From: Pestalotiopsis fici W106-1
Taxonomy: Eukaryota; Ascomycota; Sordariomycetes; Amphisphaeriales; Sporocadaceae
Assembly: GCF_000516985.1 (NCBI RefSeq)
Contig: NW_006917097.1
Coordinates: forward strand, 1-64,000
Direction of reading: 5' to 3'
Length of the DNA stretch: 64,000 nucleotides
The notes under the pieces: model-generated
What the model was told of the DNA's origin: nothing
The model's database searches: none
What the model saw: the letters and a program-made list of their open reading frames with translations, nothing else
Translations under genes and position numbers: made by a program
Shown: positions 1 to 10,206 of the stretch, piece after piece
Numbering within the stretch: the first letter of the stretch is position 1
Layout of the letters: the number at the start of each line of letters is the position of its first letter

Positions 1-239
1 TTTTATTATTAATAGCTTTTAAGCGTATTAGCTATTAAAAATTATAACGGTTAAAAATTATATTAAGCTTAAAATTAATAATAAAAAATTTTAGTATTTA
101 CGCTTTAAATATTTAGGAATAAATATATTTTAAAATTTAATATATCGAGCGAAAAATATTAAAATTTAAAAAATATAATAATTTAATTATAAAATATACG
201 TTTAAATTTCCGTAAGCTAAATAACTTTTAAAAAAGCTC

Positions 240-1108
240 AAAAATATTAATTTATAAAAAATTTTTTTATCGAATTTTAATCGATATAATTTATTATCCG
301 AAAGCTTTAAATAAATTTTTTAAAACGCTTATTTTTAAAAAAAAATAATTTAAAAAATAATTTAAATATTTATTACGATTAAAAAAAGCTTTAAAAGTTA
401 TTTTTATAATTTAAAATTTTATTATAATAATAAAAAAATAATATAAATTAAACGTTTTTATATTATTTTTCGACGGAAAAAGCTTTTTAATATTATATTA
501 AAAAAAAGAAATTTTAAGCATTAAATATAATAAAAAAATATTAAATTAAAAATTAGCGCTTTTTATATTTATAAACCTTATAAAAGCATTAAAAAAATTA
601 ATAAAAAAATCGAATAAAAAACCGTAAAAATATTTTAATCGGCTAATTTTTTTAAATTTTTATAAAAAAAAGCTTTTAAAGCCGTTATATATTTATATAA
701 TATAAGCTTATTTTAATTAAATAGCTTTAAATCCCTAAATAAAACTTTAAATTTTTAATTTTAGGGATATTTTCGATAATATATACCGGAATTAATTAAA
801 ACTTTAACCGATAATTTACGGCCTAATTAAAGCTTAATATATATATATAAATACGCGTATTATCCTTTAATTAAAAATTAAAAACAAAATTTAAAATTAA
901 CTTAATAAAAAACTAAATATAAAGCTTATTTAAATTATTTAATAGGCTATTATATAAATAACTTTTTTTAAATTTAGGTTTTAAATATAAAAAATATAAT
1001 TATAATACGTAATATTAAATTTAATAAAATACGGTTTTATAAAAAAAATATCCAGAAAAAAAAATTTATTATTTAGCAATATAAATACGATAATATTATT
1101 TAAAAAAT
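240..1108 (+). pseudogene. copia-type integrase fragment, RIP-degraded
   Basis: Read in the frame of base 549 with stops ignored, this stretch matches the second half of a Ty1/copia integrase. A K-I-S-A motif at 549-560 stands where copia integrases have an [EL]-I-S-A block before the catalytic Glu region. It is followed by a degenerate E-R-I-N-type helix, an A-F-K-A-V-I-Y-L-Y-N stretch near 680, and a C-terminal Y-L-x-Y-L-I-G-Y ... I-R-N-I-K-F block at about 925-1050. That last block corresponds to the G-Y-L-V-G-Y ... T-R-D-V-F block of the family. Stops replace probable Trp, Gln and Arg codons. It is cut off at 1108, where the LTR of another copia element starts. No matching reverse transcriptase was found beyond 7299. 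Confidence 0.6.
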
Positions 1109-1737
1109 TGTTTTAAGGTATAATTGGTGGATTATAAACTTAGGCACAGGGAAGCGTTTATATAATTCGTAAAATTAAGCCGTAAAAGGTAGTTATAGGG
1201 CTATATAACTGATTTATTAAAGCTTAAAGAAAGAATAATTAATTACGGAGGAATAACTACCTTTTATACCTATAAAATCAACTAATAAAAATATTTTGGA
1301 ATATATTATTAATAAATTGGATTTATAATTAAATTAATTAGTAATAAAGTTAATTTATAATCGAAGAAATTATCGAAATTTATAGATTTTTATAATATAG
1401 GTTACCTTATAACTTAGGGCTATTATAGCCAGGTGTATTAGCTATATTTAATAGGGCTGGATTTAGTGGAATATTTTATTAGATTTTAATAGGTTTTAAT
1501 GGCTATAATGGCTATAATAGTTAATTATAATAATTTATTAATTATATAGTATTATAAATAATAGCTATAAATGGTATTATATTAATTATAGGTTAATATA
1601 GGATAAATTTTACTAATTTCCTATATATTATTATTTAACGATATTTCGATAAGTTTTATAACTATTATAACGATATAATATACGTTATAAAGCTAATTTT
1701 ATGCATTATACGATATTATATTAATATTTATATAATA
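1109..1737 (-). repeat. 3' LTR of the copia element
   Basis: This 629-base sequence repeats at 6672-7299 in the same orientation. The left edge begins TG (1109-1110) and the right edge aligns with the ...GTGTAACA end of the other copy, decayed here to ...ATATAATA. Differences between the copies are nearly all transitions. This copy keeps more G and C near 1125-1240, while the other copy keeps more near 7275-7299. Confidence 0.88.
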
Positions 1738-1745
1738 TTCCTTTT
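1738..1745 (-). other. polypurine tract of the copia element
   Basis: TTCCTTTT on the plus strand (AAAAGGAA on the element's strand) lies immediately internal to the 3' LTR. This is where plus-strand DNA synthesis of an LTR element is primed. It is short, but correctly placed and oriented. Confidence 0.6.
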
Positions 1746-2115
1746 ATTAAATAGTATTAGTTAAATTTAATAATTTAATAAACTTTTAAAATTTATTTTT
1801 AAAAAGTGGCTTTATAAGGCCGTTTACTAATATATCGTTAATTAAAATATATTCGATTTAAATATTTTTATTTTTAATTTTTTGCTATATATAAAAATAC
1901 CGTATAGCCGTATATTTAGTACGTTAGTAATATTTCGGATTATATGCTAAATTTATAGCCTTTATATTATTTCCTTTAATTAATACGGTATTTATATTAA
2001 TTCCGATTTTTATAAAAAGATTTTTTAATTATATTACTTTACGGGTAGCTTATTTTAATCCGTTAAATTCGGCTTCGGTAATTAATAAAAAAATCGTAAA
2101 TTACTATTTTAATTT

Positions 2116-2322
2116 CTAATTTATCGGCTTATTATTTAAAATAAATAAATAACCGGACGTTAATTTACGGGTTTCGTAATTATTAGCAAAATCGGCATTA
2201 AAATAATTTATTAATCCGGGTTTTATTTTTTTATTAAAAATAATTCTAAAATAATAATAGGATTTTAAATAATTAAATACTTTTTTTACCCTTTTTATCG
2301 TAATTTTCGATAGGTTTTGCAT
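2116..2322 (-). pseudogene. copia RNase H domain remnant
   Basis: This is the longest open piece of the element's pol gene (68 residues). It carries the copia RNase H pattern: a Y-L-K-x-x-Y-Y-x-x-x-F region, then L-I-N-Y-F-N-A-D-F-A in place of the usual G-Y-S-D-A-D-W-A, then E-T-R-K-L-T-S-G-Y-L-F for the family's T-R-R-S-T-S-G-Y-V-F. The catalytic Ser-Asp position has changed to Phe-Asn. It lies just inside the 3' LTR, as expected. Confidence 0.8.
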
Positions 2323-2329
2323 ATATCTG

Positions 2330-3200
2330 GCTAGATATACTATAGGATAAGCTAGGTCGGGCCTAGTTTGGATTATAATATATATTAATCCACTTAATAA
2401 ATGCTAATATAAGTGGATAAATTCTTTTAAAGCCGGTTTTTCGTTGCTTTTTTTTGCCGTATATAACGATTTTGGGAATTTAGGACTAAATAATATATTA
2501 GCCGGTTTTATATCGGAAAATCCGTTAATTTCCAATAATTTTTTAAGGTAAATTGCCTAGTTTATATAAATTATTTTATTTTTTCGATTTCTTTTAATTT
2601 ATATACCGAGAAAATAAAAAATTAGTTTTAAATCTTTTATTTCGAATTTTTTCGAAATATCCTATTTTAATTAGTCGATTTTACGTAAATTAAAATTAAA
2701 AATCAAAAAATCGTTTATATACGTAATAATAAAAATATTAGAATTTTTATTAAAATACGCTAATTCGTTTGAAATAAATGGATTAAATCTAAGCTTTTTT
2801 AAATTGTTTTTTAGTATGATTTGCTATTAGCGTAAATTTTATTTAAAGCCGTATAAAGCTTTTTTTAGCTGGATTACCTAGGAGTTTTTATTGATTTTTT
2901 ATCCGAAATTATTTAAATCCGGGTTTTCGGATAAAAATTCGGATAATCCGTTTATAAAGGTAATATATACTTTTTCGTATAATTCCCTATTTAAAAAGGT
3001 ACCGATTATATCGATTTATTCGATTTCCTAATTATAATAGGCTGCTAAAGCTAATAAAAGCCTTTAAATAATAGATTTTATTTTTATAGCAAACGTTTCA
3101 AAATAATCGATTTTATATCGTTATTCGAATTTACGTATAACTAATTTAGCTTTATATTTATCGATATTTCCGTTTTTATCGGTTTTTTTTTTAAATACTT
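2330..3200 (-). pseudogene. copia reverse transcriptase remnant with mutated catalytic box
   Basis: On the minus strand the catalytic box lies at 2721-2710 and reads Tyr-Ile-Asn-Asp followed by F-L-I-F. Copia reverse transcriptases have Tyr-Val-Asp-Asp followed by a hydrophobic run. Both changes are G-to-A on the element's coding strand, as RIP would produce. The rest of the domain is broken by stops, so its outer limits are approximate. Confidence 0.7.
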
Positions 3201-3599
3201 ATTTTATAAATAATAGGATTTTACCGGCTTTTTGGACTTTATTTCGATCGATAGCTTAAAAAGTTTTTTTTTTAAATTAATTACCGTAATTTAGCGTATA
3301 TAGCCTAGTTCTATTTTTTAGGGCTTTTTAGCGCTTATTTTATAATTTTCGGTTCCGTATAGCCTAAATTTTTAATAATTAAATAATACGAAATATTAGC
3401 GAATAATTCGTTATATTTAACGAATTTATTTCGTTTGGAATCCGTAAATTTCGGAAAAATTACCTTAATATTTGATTTATTCGGAATAATCGAAAAAGTA
3501 TTATTAATATTTATAAATTCGGAATTTATATTAGATTTATTATTTATATTAAATTTATTTTTAGGTAAATCCGGTCGATTATTAATTATAAATTTATTC

Positions 3600-4500
3600 G
3601 TAATAAATTAAAAAATTCGATTATTTCTAGAAGGTAAATTTATTAAATTTACTATTTTCGGGATTATTAATTAGATAAATTTACCGTTAATAAAATTTTT
3701 ATTTAATATTATTTCCTAATCCGGTAATTCCGAATCCGGTAATTCCGAATTTAATAATTTTTCTCCTTTTTTTCGATTTTTAAATAATAATCGAATATAA
3801 AAGGTCTGTATAATTTATAATTTATACGGTCGATTAGGAAAATATACGTAATAAATTTTATTACTATTATATTTAATTATTTTCCTATTTTCGGTAATAA
3901 CTCCGAATTTATCGGAATTTTTATAAATATTTTTCGGTTTATAAACTAAAACCGGTATTCCTAAGGCATAGATTTAAGATAAATTAAGCGTATTATCCCT
4001 TTTTAGCCAGAAATAATCGTAAAATTCCTAATAAAGGGTAAATAAACCGGATGCCGTAATAGTAAAATTTATTAAATAAATTATTATTTTTATAACAAAT
4101 TCCTAAAGGTTTTTCGGGAGTTATAAATCGATAAAAACCGTTTTAGTTTTTTCGATAATAATCCGGTTTATACGTTTAGTTATATCGTTTTATTTTAATA
4201 TATAAAAAGTTATAGGTTTAAAAATAATCCTTTTTTCGGTTAAATAATTTTTTAATTTAATTAGGGAAAACTCTTTACCGTTATTTATGCGAATAATATT
4301 TAGATATTTTTTAAATTAGGTTTTATAATATTCGATTTTATTTATTATAATATCGAATATATCGGATTTTTTTTTTAGAAAATTTAATTTCCCGAAATCC
4401 GGTTTTATTATCCGTAAAATTAGTTATATATTTATAATTAAAATAATTAAAAAAGGTAATATAAACCGTATCGATATAAATACGATATAACGGTTTATTA
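3600..4500 (-). pseudogene. copia integrase core remnant
   Basis: Read from 4500 downward on the minus strand, the frame gives an I-D-T-V-Y-I-T block (first catalytic Asp), then F-T-D-N-K-T, then I-I-R-I-N-N-G-K-E-F near 4290-4270. The last block replaces the I-R-x-D-N-G-x-E-F motif, so the second catalytic Asp has become Asn by a G-to-A change. The domain lies upstream of the reverse transcriptase on this strand, the defining copia order. Limits are approximate because stops interrupt it. Confidence 0.7.
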
Positions 4501-5346
4501 GCTTTATTCGGATTTATATAAAATTAGTTTTGGGTAAATTTTCCTAAAATATAAGATTCGCAATTTAAATTCTTTTTTTTTTAATTTCTTTTTAAAAAAT
4601 CCTTATAATTATTTTAGCTATTTTAGCTAAAATATCGTAGCTAAAGTAGCTAAATCGTTTATATTATTTTTTTATAACTATAAGGAAATTCGAATAATTT
4701 AAAATTAATTCGATTTTTTTAAAATCCGTAATTTCGTTAAATTTTATATTATCCGAATTCGGTTTCGGATAATTTAAACTGGTTATACGGGCTTTTTTTA
4801 TTATTTTTAGTAAATTTATAGCTAAATATATTATATTAGGTTTTAATTTATTAGTTAAATATAGGAAAAATTTACGTTTTTCTTAATTTAACGTAGCAAA
4901 AGGCCTAATTTTAAAATTATATAATTTATTCCCGTTTATAATACCGCTTTTTTAGTAATATAATTAGCCGGATATAATATTTAATAAAAATTTTAATATA
5001 TAAAGCACGTTTAATAACGTTATTTTACGTATTTTCCGGTTAATTTCGAAAAAAAAGCGTAATATTTTTAATTTTTTTTTGGAAATATTTTTTTATTATT
5101 TATAATAATTAGTAAAAAATCCGATTTTATAATAAAATTATCGAATAAATGCTTATTATTCGATATATGGTTTAAGGAATTAATATCGTATAATTATTAA
5201 TTTTTGGGAACGGAGGTTAATTTTTTTTTTAATTTATTCGAAATATTCGAAAAAATATAAAATAATTCGTTTTCGTCCAAATTTTCGTTATAGGGTAAAT
5301 TTCCCCGTTTTTTAGATTTCTAATTTATAATAAAATTCGGCTTATT

Positions 5347-5402
5347 CGAATTATTATTCGAATTATTCGAATTATTCGAATTATTCGAATTGTTCGAATT
5401 AT
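5347..5402 (-). repeat. 9-base tandem repeat (Asn/Ser-rich) in gag part
   Basis: The plus strand carries about six copies of a unit close to ATTATTCGA. On the element's coding strand this reads as an Asn-Ser-Asn-rich run. It lies in the gag-like part of the copia element, between the integrase and the leader. Confidence 0.7.
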
Positions 5403-6377
5403 TGGATTTTTTTTATTTATTCGATTTATTCGAATTTTTTTTATTTCCGCTTTAAGTTCCCTGTTGATTTTAATTGGATTAGGGAAACCGGGATTTTTTA
5501 TTATCCGTATAATAAGAATTTTTTATAGCCGTATTAAGGTTCCGTTAGTTTTTATTTAATATATCCGTAATTAACCCTTTAAAAATAAATAGATTTAAAG
5601 ACCGTAAAGCATTATATTAACGGTTAGCCTATATAAGGTAAATTAATTAAAAGGTTATAATAAAAATCGTTTTTTAATCGATATTATCGATTTTTGCCCT
5701 AACGCTTAAAAGCTTTAAAATACATTTTTTAAAAATAAACTTAAATTTATTTAACGAATTATAATTTTCGAATTTAATTATATAAAATTTAAAATATAGT
5801 TATTAACGTAATACGGGACCGGTACCTTAATAGGCTAATTATAAAATAAATAAAGCCTTATATAAATTTATTTTATTAAATATTAAATTTAACGGTTTTA
5901 TTATTAAATTTTAACAAATTAAAAGCAATACCTAGGCTTTTTAAATATCGGTTATACCGTTATATATATCGGTAATTTTAAAAAACCAATCGATTTCTAG
6001 CAATTTAAGATATAATTATAACGTAGATTTTTACGTATTTTAGTTTCCGGATCCGGAAAGTTTTTGTTTTTCCGGCATTTAGTATTTAATAATAATACGG
6101 ATAAAGTTATTTATTTTGCCGAATTTTTTACCGTTATAACGGTATAATTATCGTTAAAAACGGTAAAGGAATCGTTAAAAAATAAAAATAAAAAAAATAA
6201 TTTTTTTATTTTATCGATAAAATATATAAAAGGGATTTAAGTGCTATAATATAATATAATAAATGTTATAGGGTATTATAGCAAATCGGTTATTATAATA
6301 GGAATTAATTATAAATAACTTTATAGCCGTTATATAGTTATAACAGGTAAAATTATTATAATTAGCTATTTAATTAT

Positions 6378-6622
6378 AATTTTCGATATAATTACGGTTT
6401 ATATAGGCTTATATATAGGCCTATAAAAATCGGCTATTATAACGGAATTTTAAAGTTTATATTAAATTAATTCGTTTAAAAAAGCGGCTATAGTTTTCGA
6501 TATAATTACGGCTATATAAGCTTAAAATAAAGCTTATAAAATCGGCTATTATAACGGAATTCCGGAATTTACGTTATATTAATTCGTCCGGGAAAGCGGC
6601 TATAGTTTTCGATATAATTTAA
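6378..6622 (-). repeat. about 113-base tandem repeats in the copia leader
   Basis: The landmark TTTCGATATAATTACGG starts at 6381 and again at 6495, and its beginning recurs at 6607, giving periods of 114 and 112 bases. The units share an AATCGGCTATTATAACGGAA block and a TTAATTCGT ... AAGCGGCTATAG block. The array lies between gag and the primer-binding site, in the untranslated leader. Confidence 0.8.
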
Positions 6623-6657
6623 ATCCGGTATTTAAATATAATCGATATTATACCGGA

Positions 6658-6671
6658 CCGGGCTTATAACC
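6658..6671 (-). other. primer-binding site, half-tRNA(iMet) type
   Basis: Directly internal to the 5' LTR the minus strand reads GGTTATAAGCCCGG. The anticodon loop and arm of fungal initiator tRNA-Met contains GGGCUCAUAACC, whose complement is GGTTATGAGCCC. The site therefore matches with a single G-to-A change, as RIP would cause. Priming from an internally cut initiator tRNA is known for copia-type elements. Confidence 0.75.
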
Positions 6672-7299
6672 TATTTTAAGGTATAATTAATAAATTATAA
6701 ATTTAGGTATAAAAAAGCGTTTGTATAATTCGTAAAATTAGGCCGTAAAAATAATTATAAGGCTATATAACTAATTTATTAAAGTTTAAGGAAAAAATAA
6801 CTAATTACGGAAAAATAATTATTTTTTATACCTATAAAATTAATTAATAAAAATATTTTAAAATATATTATTAATAAATTAAATTTATAATTAAATTAAT
6901 TAATAATAAAGTTAATTTATAATCGAAAAAATTATCGAAATTTATAAATTTCTATAATATAGGTTACCTTATAACTTAAGGCTATTATAGCCAGGTATAT
7001 TAATTATATTTAATAGGGCTAGATTTAATAGAATATTTTATTAGATTTTAATAGGTTTTAATAGCTATAATAGCTATAATAATTAATTATAATAACTTAT
7101 TAATTATATAGCATTATAAATAATAGCTATAAATAGTATTATATTAACTATAAGTTAGTATAAGGTAAATTTTACTGATTTCCTATATATCGTTATTTAA
7201 CGATATTTCGATAGGTTTTATAACTATTATAATAATATAATATACGTTATAAAGCTAATTTTATGCATTATACGATGCTGTATTAACATCCGTGTAACA
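6672..7299 (-). repeat. 5' LTR of the copia element
   Basis: This is a direct repeat of 1109-1737. On the plus strand it ends GTGTAACA, giving TGTTACAC at the element's 5' end and fitting the TG...CA rule. The opposite edge has decayed from TG to TA. Its last 25 bases keep C and G where the other LTR has T and A. Confidence 0.88.
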
Positions 7300-10020
7300 C
7301 TAATTTAATTATTATTTTTTTTATTATTTATAATATTTTTAAAATAACGCAATCGCATTATTTATAAAATCGATTTCGTAATTTTAATAAATTTAATATT
7401 TTTTTATTATTTATTTTTTATCGCTATTTTTTTTTTGCGCAAAAGTTTTTTTATTTTTAATATAATAGCTCCCAATATTAAAATTTTATATATTTTTTAA
7501 TTATTTTTATCGTAATAGCATAATAGCCGATAATATTTTTAGTTAGATTTTTTTTAAAAAAGGAATAATTCGTAATAGCCGTCGTATTAGCTATATTATT
7601 CCTAACCCCGCAAGCCGTCCCTCGAATATTCCTTTTACCCGTAAAAGCGAAATAAATTTTTTGCAAATTTTCTATTATTTCTCTTAAAGTCCTTTTTTAA
7701 CCGCGTTTTATTATAAAACTCGTTTTTTAAAAATTGCGGACGCGGTAAAAATTTTACTTTTAATATATTTACTACCGATAAATCCGCCTTTTAGGATATA
7801 AATACTCTTATAAACAATAATAAATTCGACGATACTCTTATTACAAAATAACGCTAAAGTAATAAAAAAGCCTAAAATAACCGTAAAATCGAAAAAATAT
7901 ATCCTAAAATTAATTTCGCTATAACCCGCGCCAACTTTAAAAAAATGCTTAATTTTAATATATTTAACTATATTAATTATAAATATAAAATATATAATAT
8001 TACTAATAAATAAAAGCTTATTACTTTAAAAAATATAGCCGAATAGGAATTACGCAAATATTTTATCGCTTTTAAATCTAATAAATTAGTTTTTATAGCT
8101 ATTAAAATAGCTATTTTAAAGCTTAATATATTTTCGTCTATTTTTTCCTTATTGCGTAAACATTTGTTCACCCGTTAAACCGATTAAAAATTCGATTTTA
8201 TTATAAATCGGCTTTATATAAAACTTTTATTTCGTATATATTAAAAATTCGCTAATATAACTATAGGTATATATTTTAAAATTATTAAATTAAATCGGTA
8301 ATTAGCTCGCTTATAATATTATTATTATAAAAGGATTTAATATCGTTAAAGCTATTATTAATTTTTATTTTAATATTAATTTTTACCGTTTTTTATACGG
8401 TAAATCTAATTATAAAATCCTAAAATTAAAAAAAGTTTTTAAAAAGCAAAATTAATAAAAGCTCGCTTTTTAATACCTGCGATAAGAATATATTAACTTT
8501 TTTTATAATTTATTTCCGGTTATTAAAAAAAAAAGATAAATGCTAATATAAATCTTTTAAAATTTATTTTTCGTTTTTTTTAAATTAACAATAATTTATT
8601 AATATTTATTTTATTTTAATTTAGCGTTAATAAAACAGCTTTTCCCTAAATTTTATATTTGCCTAAAAAAATTATATTTATTTTAAATATTAAGGGTCGC
8701 AAAAATTTTAATATTTTTATCGATTTTATAATTGCATTCGATTTTTTTAAAACTATCGAATTAAATTAGTTTTTTAGGTGAAATATAGTAATTTTATAAA
8801 AAAAAACGTAACTTATAAAGCTAGCGGATTGGCTTTTAAACGCTTAATATTTAAAATCGCTGCTTTTAATATATGTATTTTAATATTTTTTTTAAAATTA
8901 ATAGCCCTTATATTAATAAATTCGGTAATAATTAAAGTATTTTTTTTAAAAGCATTTTTTAGGGCTTTAGTTTCGGTAGTCGTAATTCGGGCAGAATTTT
9001 TCGCTTTAGCGGTCGCTTATTTAAAAAATTAAGCTTTAATAATCCTTTATTTAACCGTAAACGTTTGCGATTTAATAATATTAATCCGGATTTGCTTATT
9101 AAAAATTAGCGTAAAATTAATAAAAAATAACGCCGAATTGCAAAAAAGCAGTATTTCGCTAAAAAAAACGAGATCGTATAATTAAAAAAAAGCTATAAGC
9201 TAAAATATAGCGTAAAACCGAAAAAATGCAAAAGCCCGCTAGTTAAAGCGAAAAGCGTAATAAAGGTATTTTAAGTATTATTAAACGTCGTTTTAGCCGC
9301 CGTAATAACGGTAATAATAATAATTAAAGCAGCTTTATTATTATTCGCAAATTTAACCGACGTTTTTTTAATATAAATTATTAATTATATCGTTATTTTA
9401 TTTTATAAAAAAAAGAAAATTATATAATTTTTTTATAATATTCCCTTAACGCCTAATTTATCGTTTATACGAAATTAATATTTTCGAATTTATTAAATAT
9501 ATAAAAAAGGCAGTTTTTTTATATTCGATAATAATAGCGATTATAACGAAAATTATTAAGATTTTTTTAATTACGATAATTTTTAAACGATTCGAAATTT
9601 TTCGATTTTTCGTAATCGCTTTTTAAACCCGATTATTCGATATACCGAACGCTTTTACCGATATCGAGCAATATACCGTTAAATAGTTTTAATATAATTT
9701 TTTTATTTTTTAATTATAAATTTTATATTTTTAGCTTAATAAAATTATATTTTTTCGGTTTTATTAGTATAATTTCGAGTTTTTCTTTTTTAAAAATTAA
9801 CTTTCGTTTAATTTCTAATTATATAATAGGCTATTTTACGCGAAAAAAAATAATTAATAAATTAATTAATTAATTTACTATATAAAAATAATAATAATAA
9901 GCATTTATAAAAGGTATTTTAATATATTTTATAATTATAAAATAAATTTTATAAGGAAAAAGCCTAAATTATATTATACGATATACCTTTTAGTAAAATT
10001 TCGCCGGGGGATACCTTAAT
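7300..10020. repeat. RIP-degraded sequence of unknown origin
   Basis: AT-rich sequence with no domain I recognise. A plus-strand 84-codon open stretch at 8778-9032 is hydrophobic. After it, about 9095-9290 translates with a few stops into a Lys/Arg-rich segment that could be the basic tail of a transposase. Nothing firm supports that. The sequence does not continue the copia fragment at 240-1108 in any way I could see. Confidence 0.6.
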
Positions 10021-10029
10021 TTCCTATAT

Positions 10030-10117
10030 AATTATTATATTTTACCATAATTATTATGCCCTATAATAATTATTATATTGGCAAATAATTATTATATGCA
10101 AAACAATCATTGTGTAA
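10030..10117. repeat. 19-base tandem repeat at the edge of the AT block
   Basis: Five imperfect copies of a unit built on AATTATTATAT begin at about 10030, 10049, 10068, 10087 and 10105. The last copy reads AATCATTGTGT, that is, with C and G at positions that are T and A in the others. The array thus records the transition from RIP-mutated to unmutated sequence. Confidence 0.65.
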
Positions 10118-10206
10118 CCCCTCAATTTCCCGCTATGGTAGGTAGGGAGTCCCAAATAGTAACTATTCGCTTAGAACAAAACATGAAGTACACAACCATA
10201 CCACCC

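Larger units (their letters stand above)
1109..7299 (-). mobile_element. full-length copia LTR retrotransposon, RIP-inactivated
   Basis: A 6.19 kb element with direct LTRs at 1109-1737 and 6672-7299. It has a primer-binding site against the right (5') LTR and a polypurine tract against the left (3') LTR, so it reads on the minus strand. From 5' to 3' on that strand come a leader with tandem repeats, a gag-like part with an Asn/Ser repeat, integrase (about 4500-3600), reverse transcriptase (about 3200-2400) and RNase H (2322-2116). Integrase before reverse transcriptase is the copia order. All coding parts are broken by RIP, so the element cannot be autonomous. I saw no clear target-site duplication: the flanks are AAAAT on the left and CTAAT on the right. 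Confidence 0.88.
1..10100. repeat. AT-rich RIP-damaged repeat block
   Basis: This block is overwhelmingly A and T, with no long open reading frame and stop codons in every frame. Recognisable retroelement domains inside it are interrupted by stops explained by C-to-T or G-to-A changes. The two LTRs of the main element differ almost only by such transitions. This is the known signature of repeat-induced point mutation in ascomycetes. The block ends sharply near 10100, about 100 bases from the stop codon of the beta-galactosidase gene. Such blocks are usually heterochromatic in related fungi; that is inferred here, not seen. Confidence 0.93.

Noticed and set aside
5347..5402. CRISPR-like short repeats
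   Set aside because: They are direct head-to-tail 9-base units without spacers, inside a fungal retrotransposon.
1..10100. Mitochondrial insertion, suggested by the very low GC content
   Set aside because: The content is copia retroelement sequence with RIP-type changes; no mitochondrial gene was seen.
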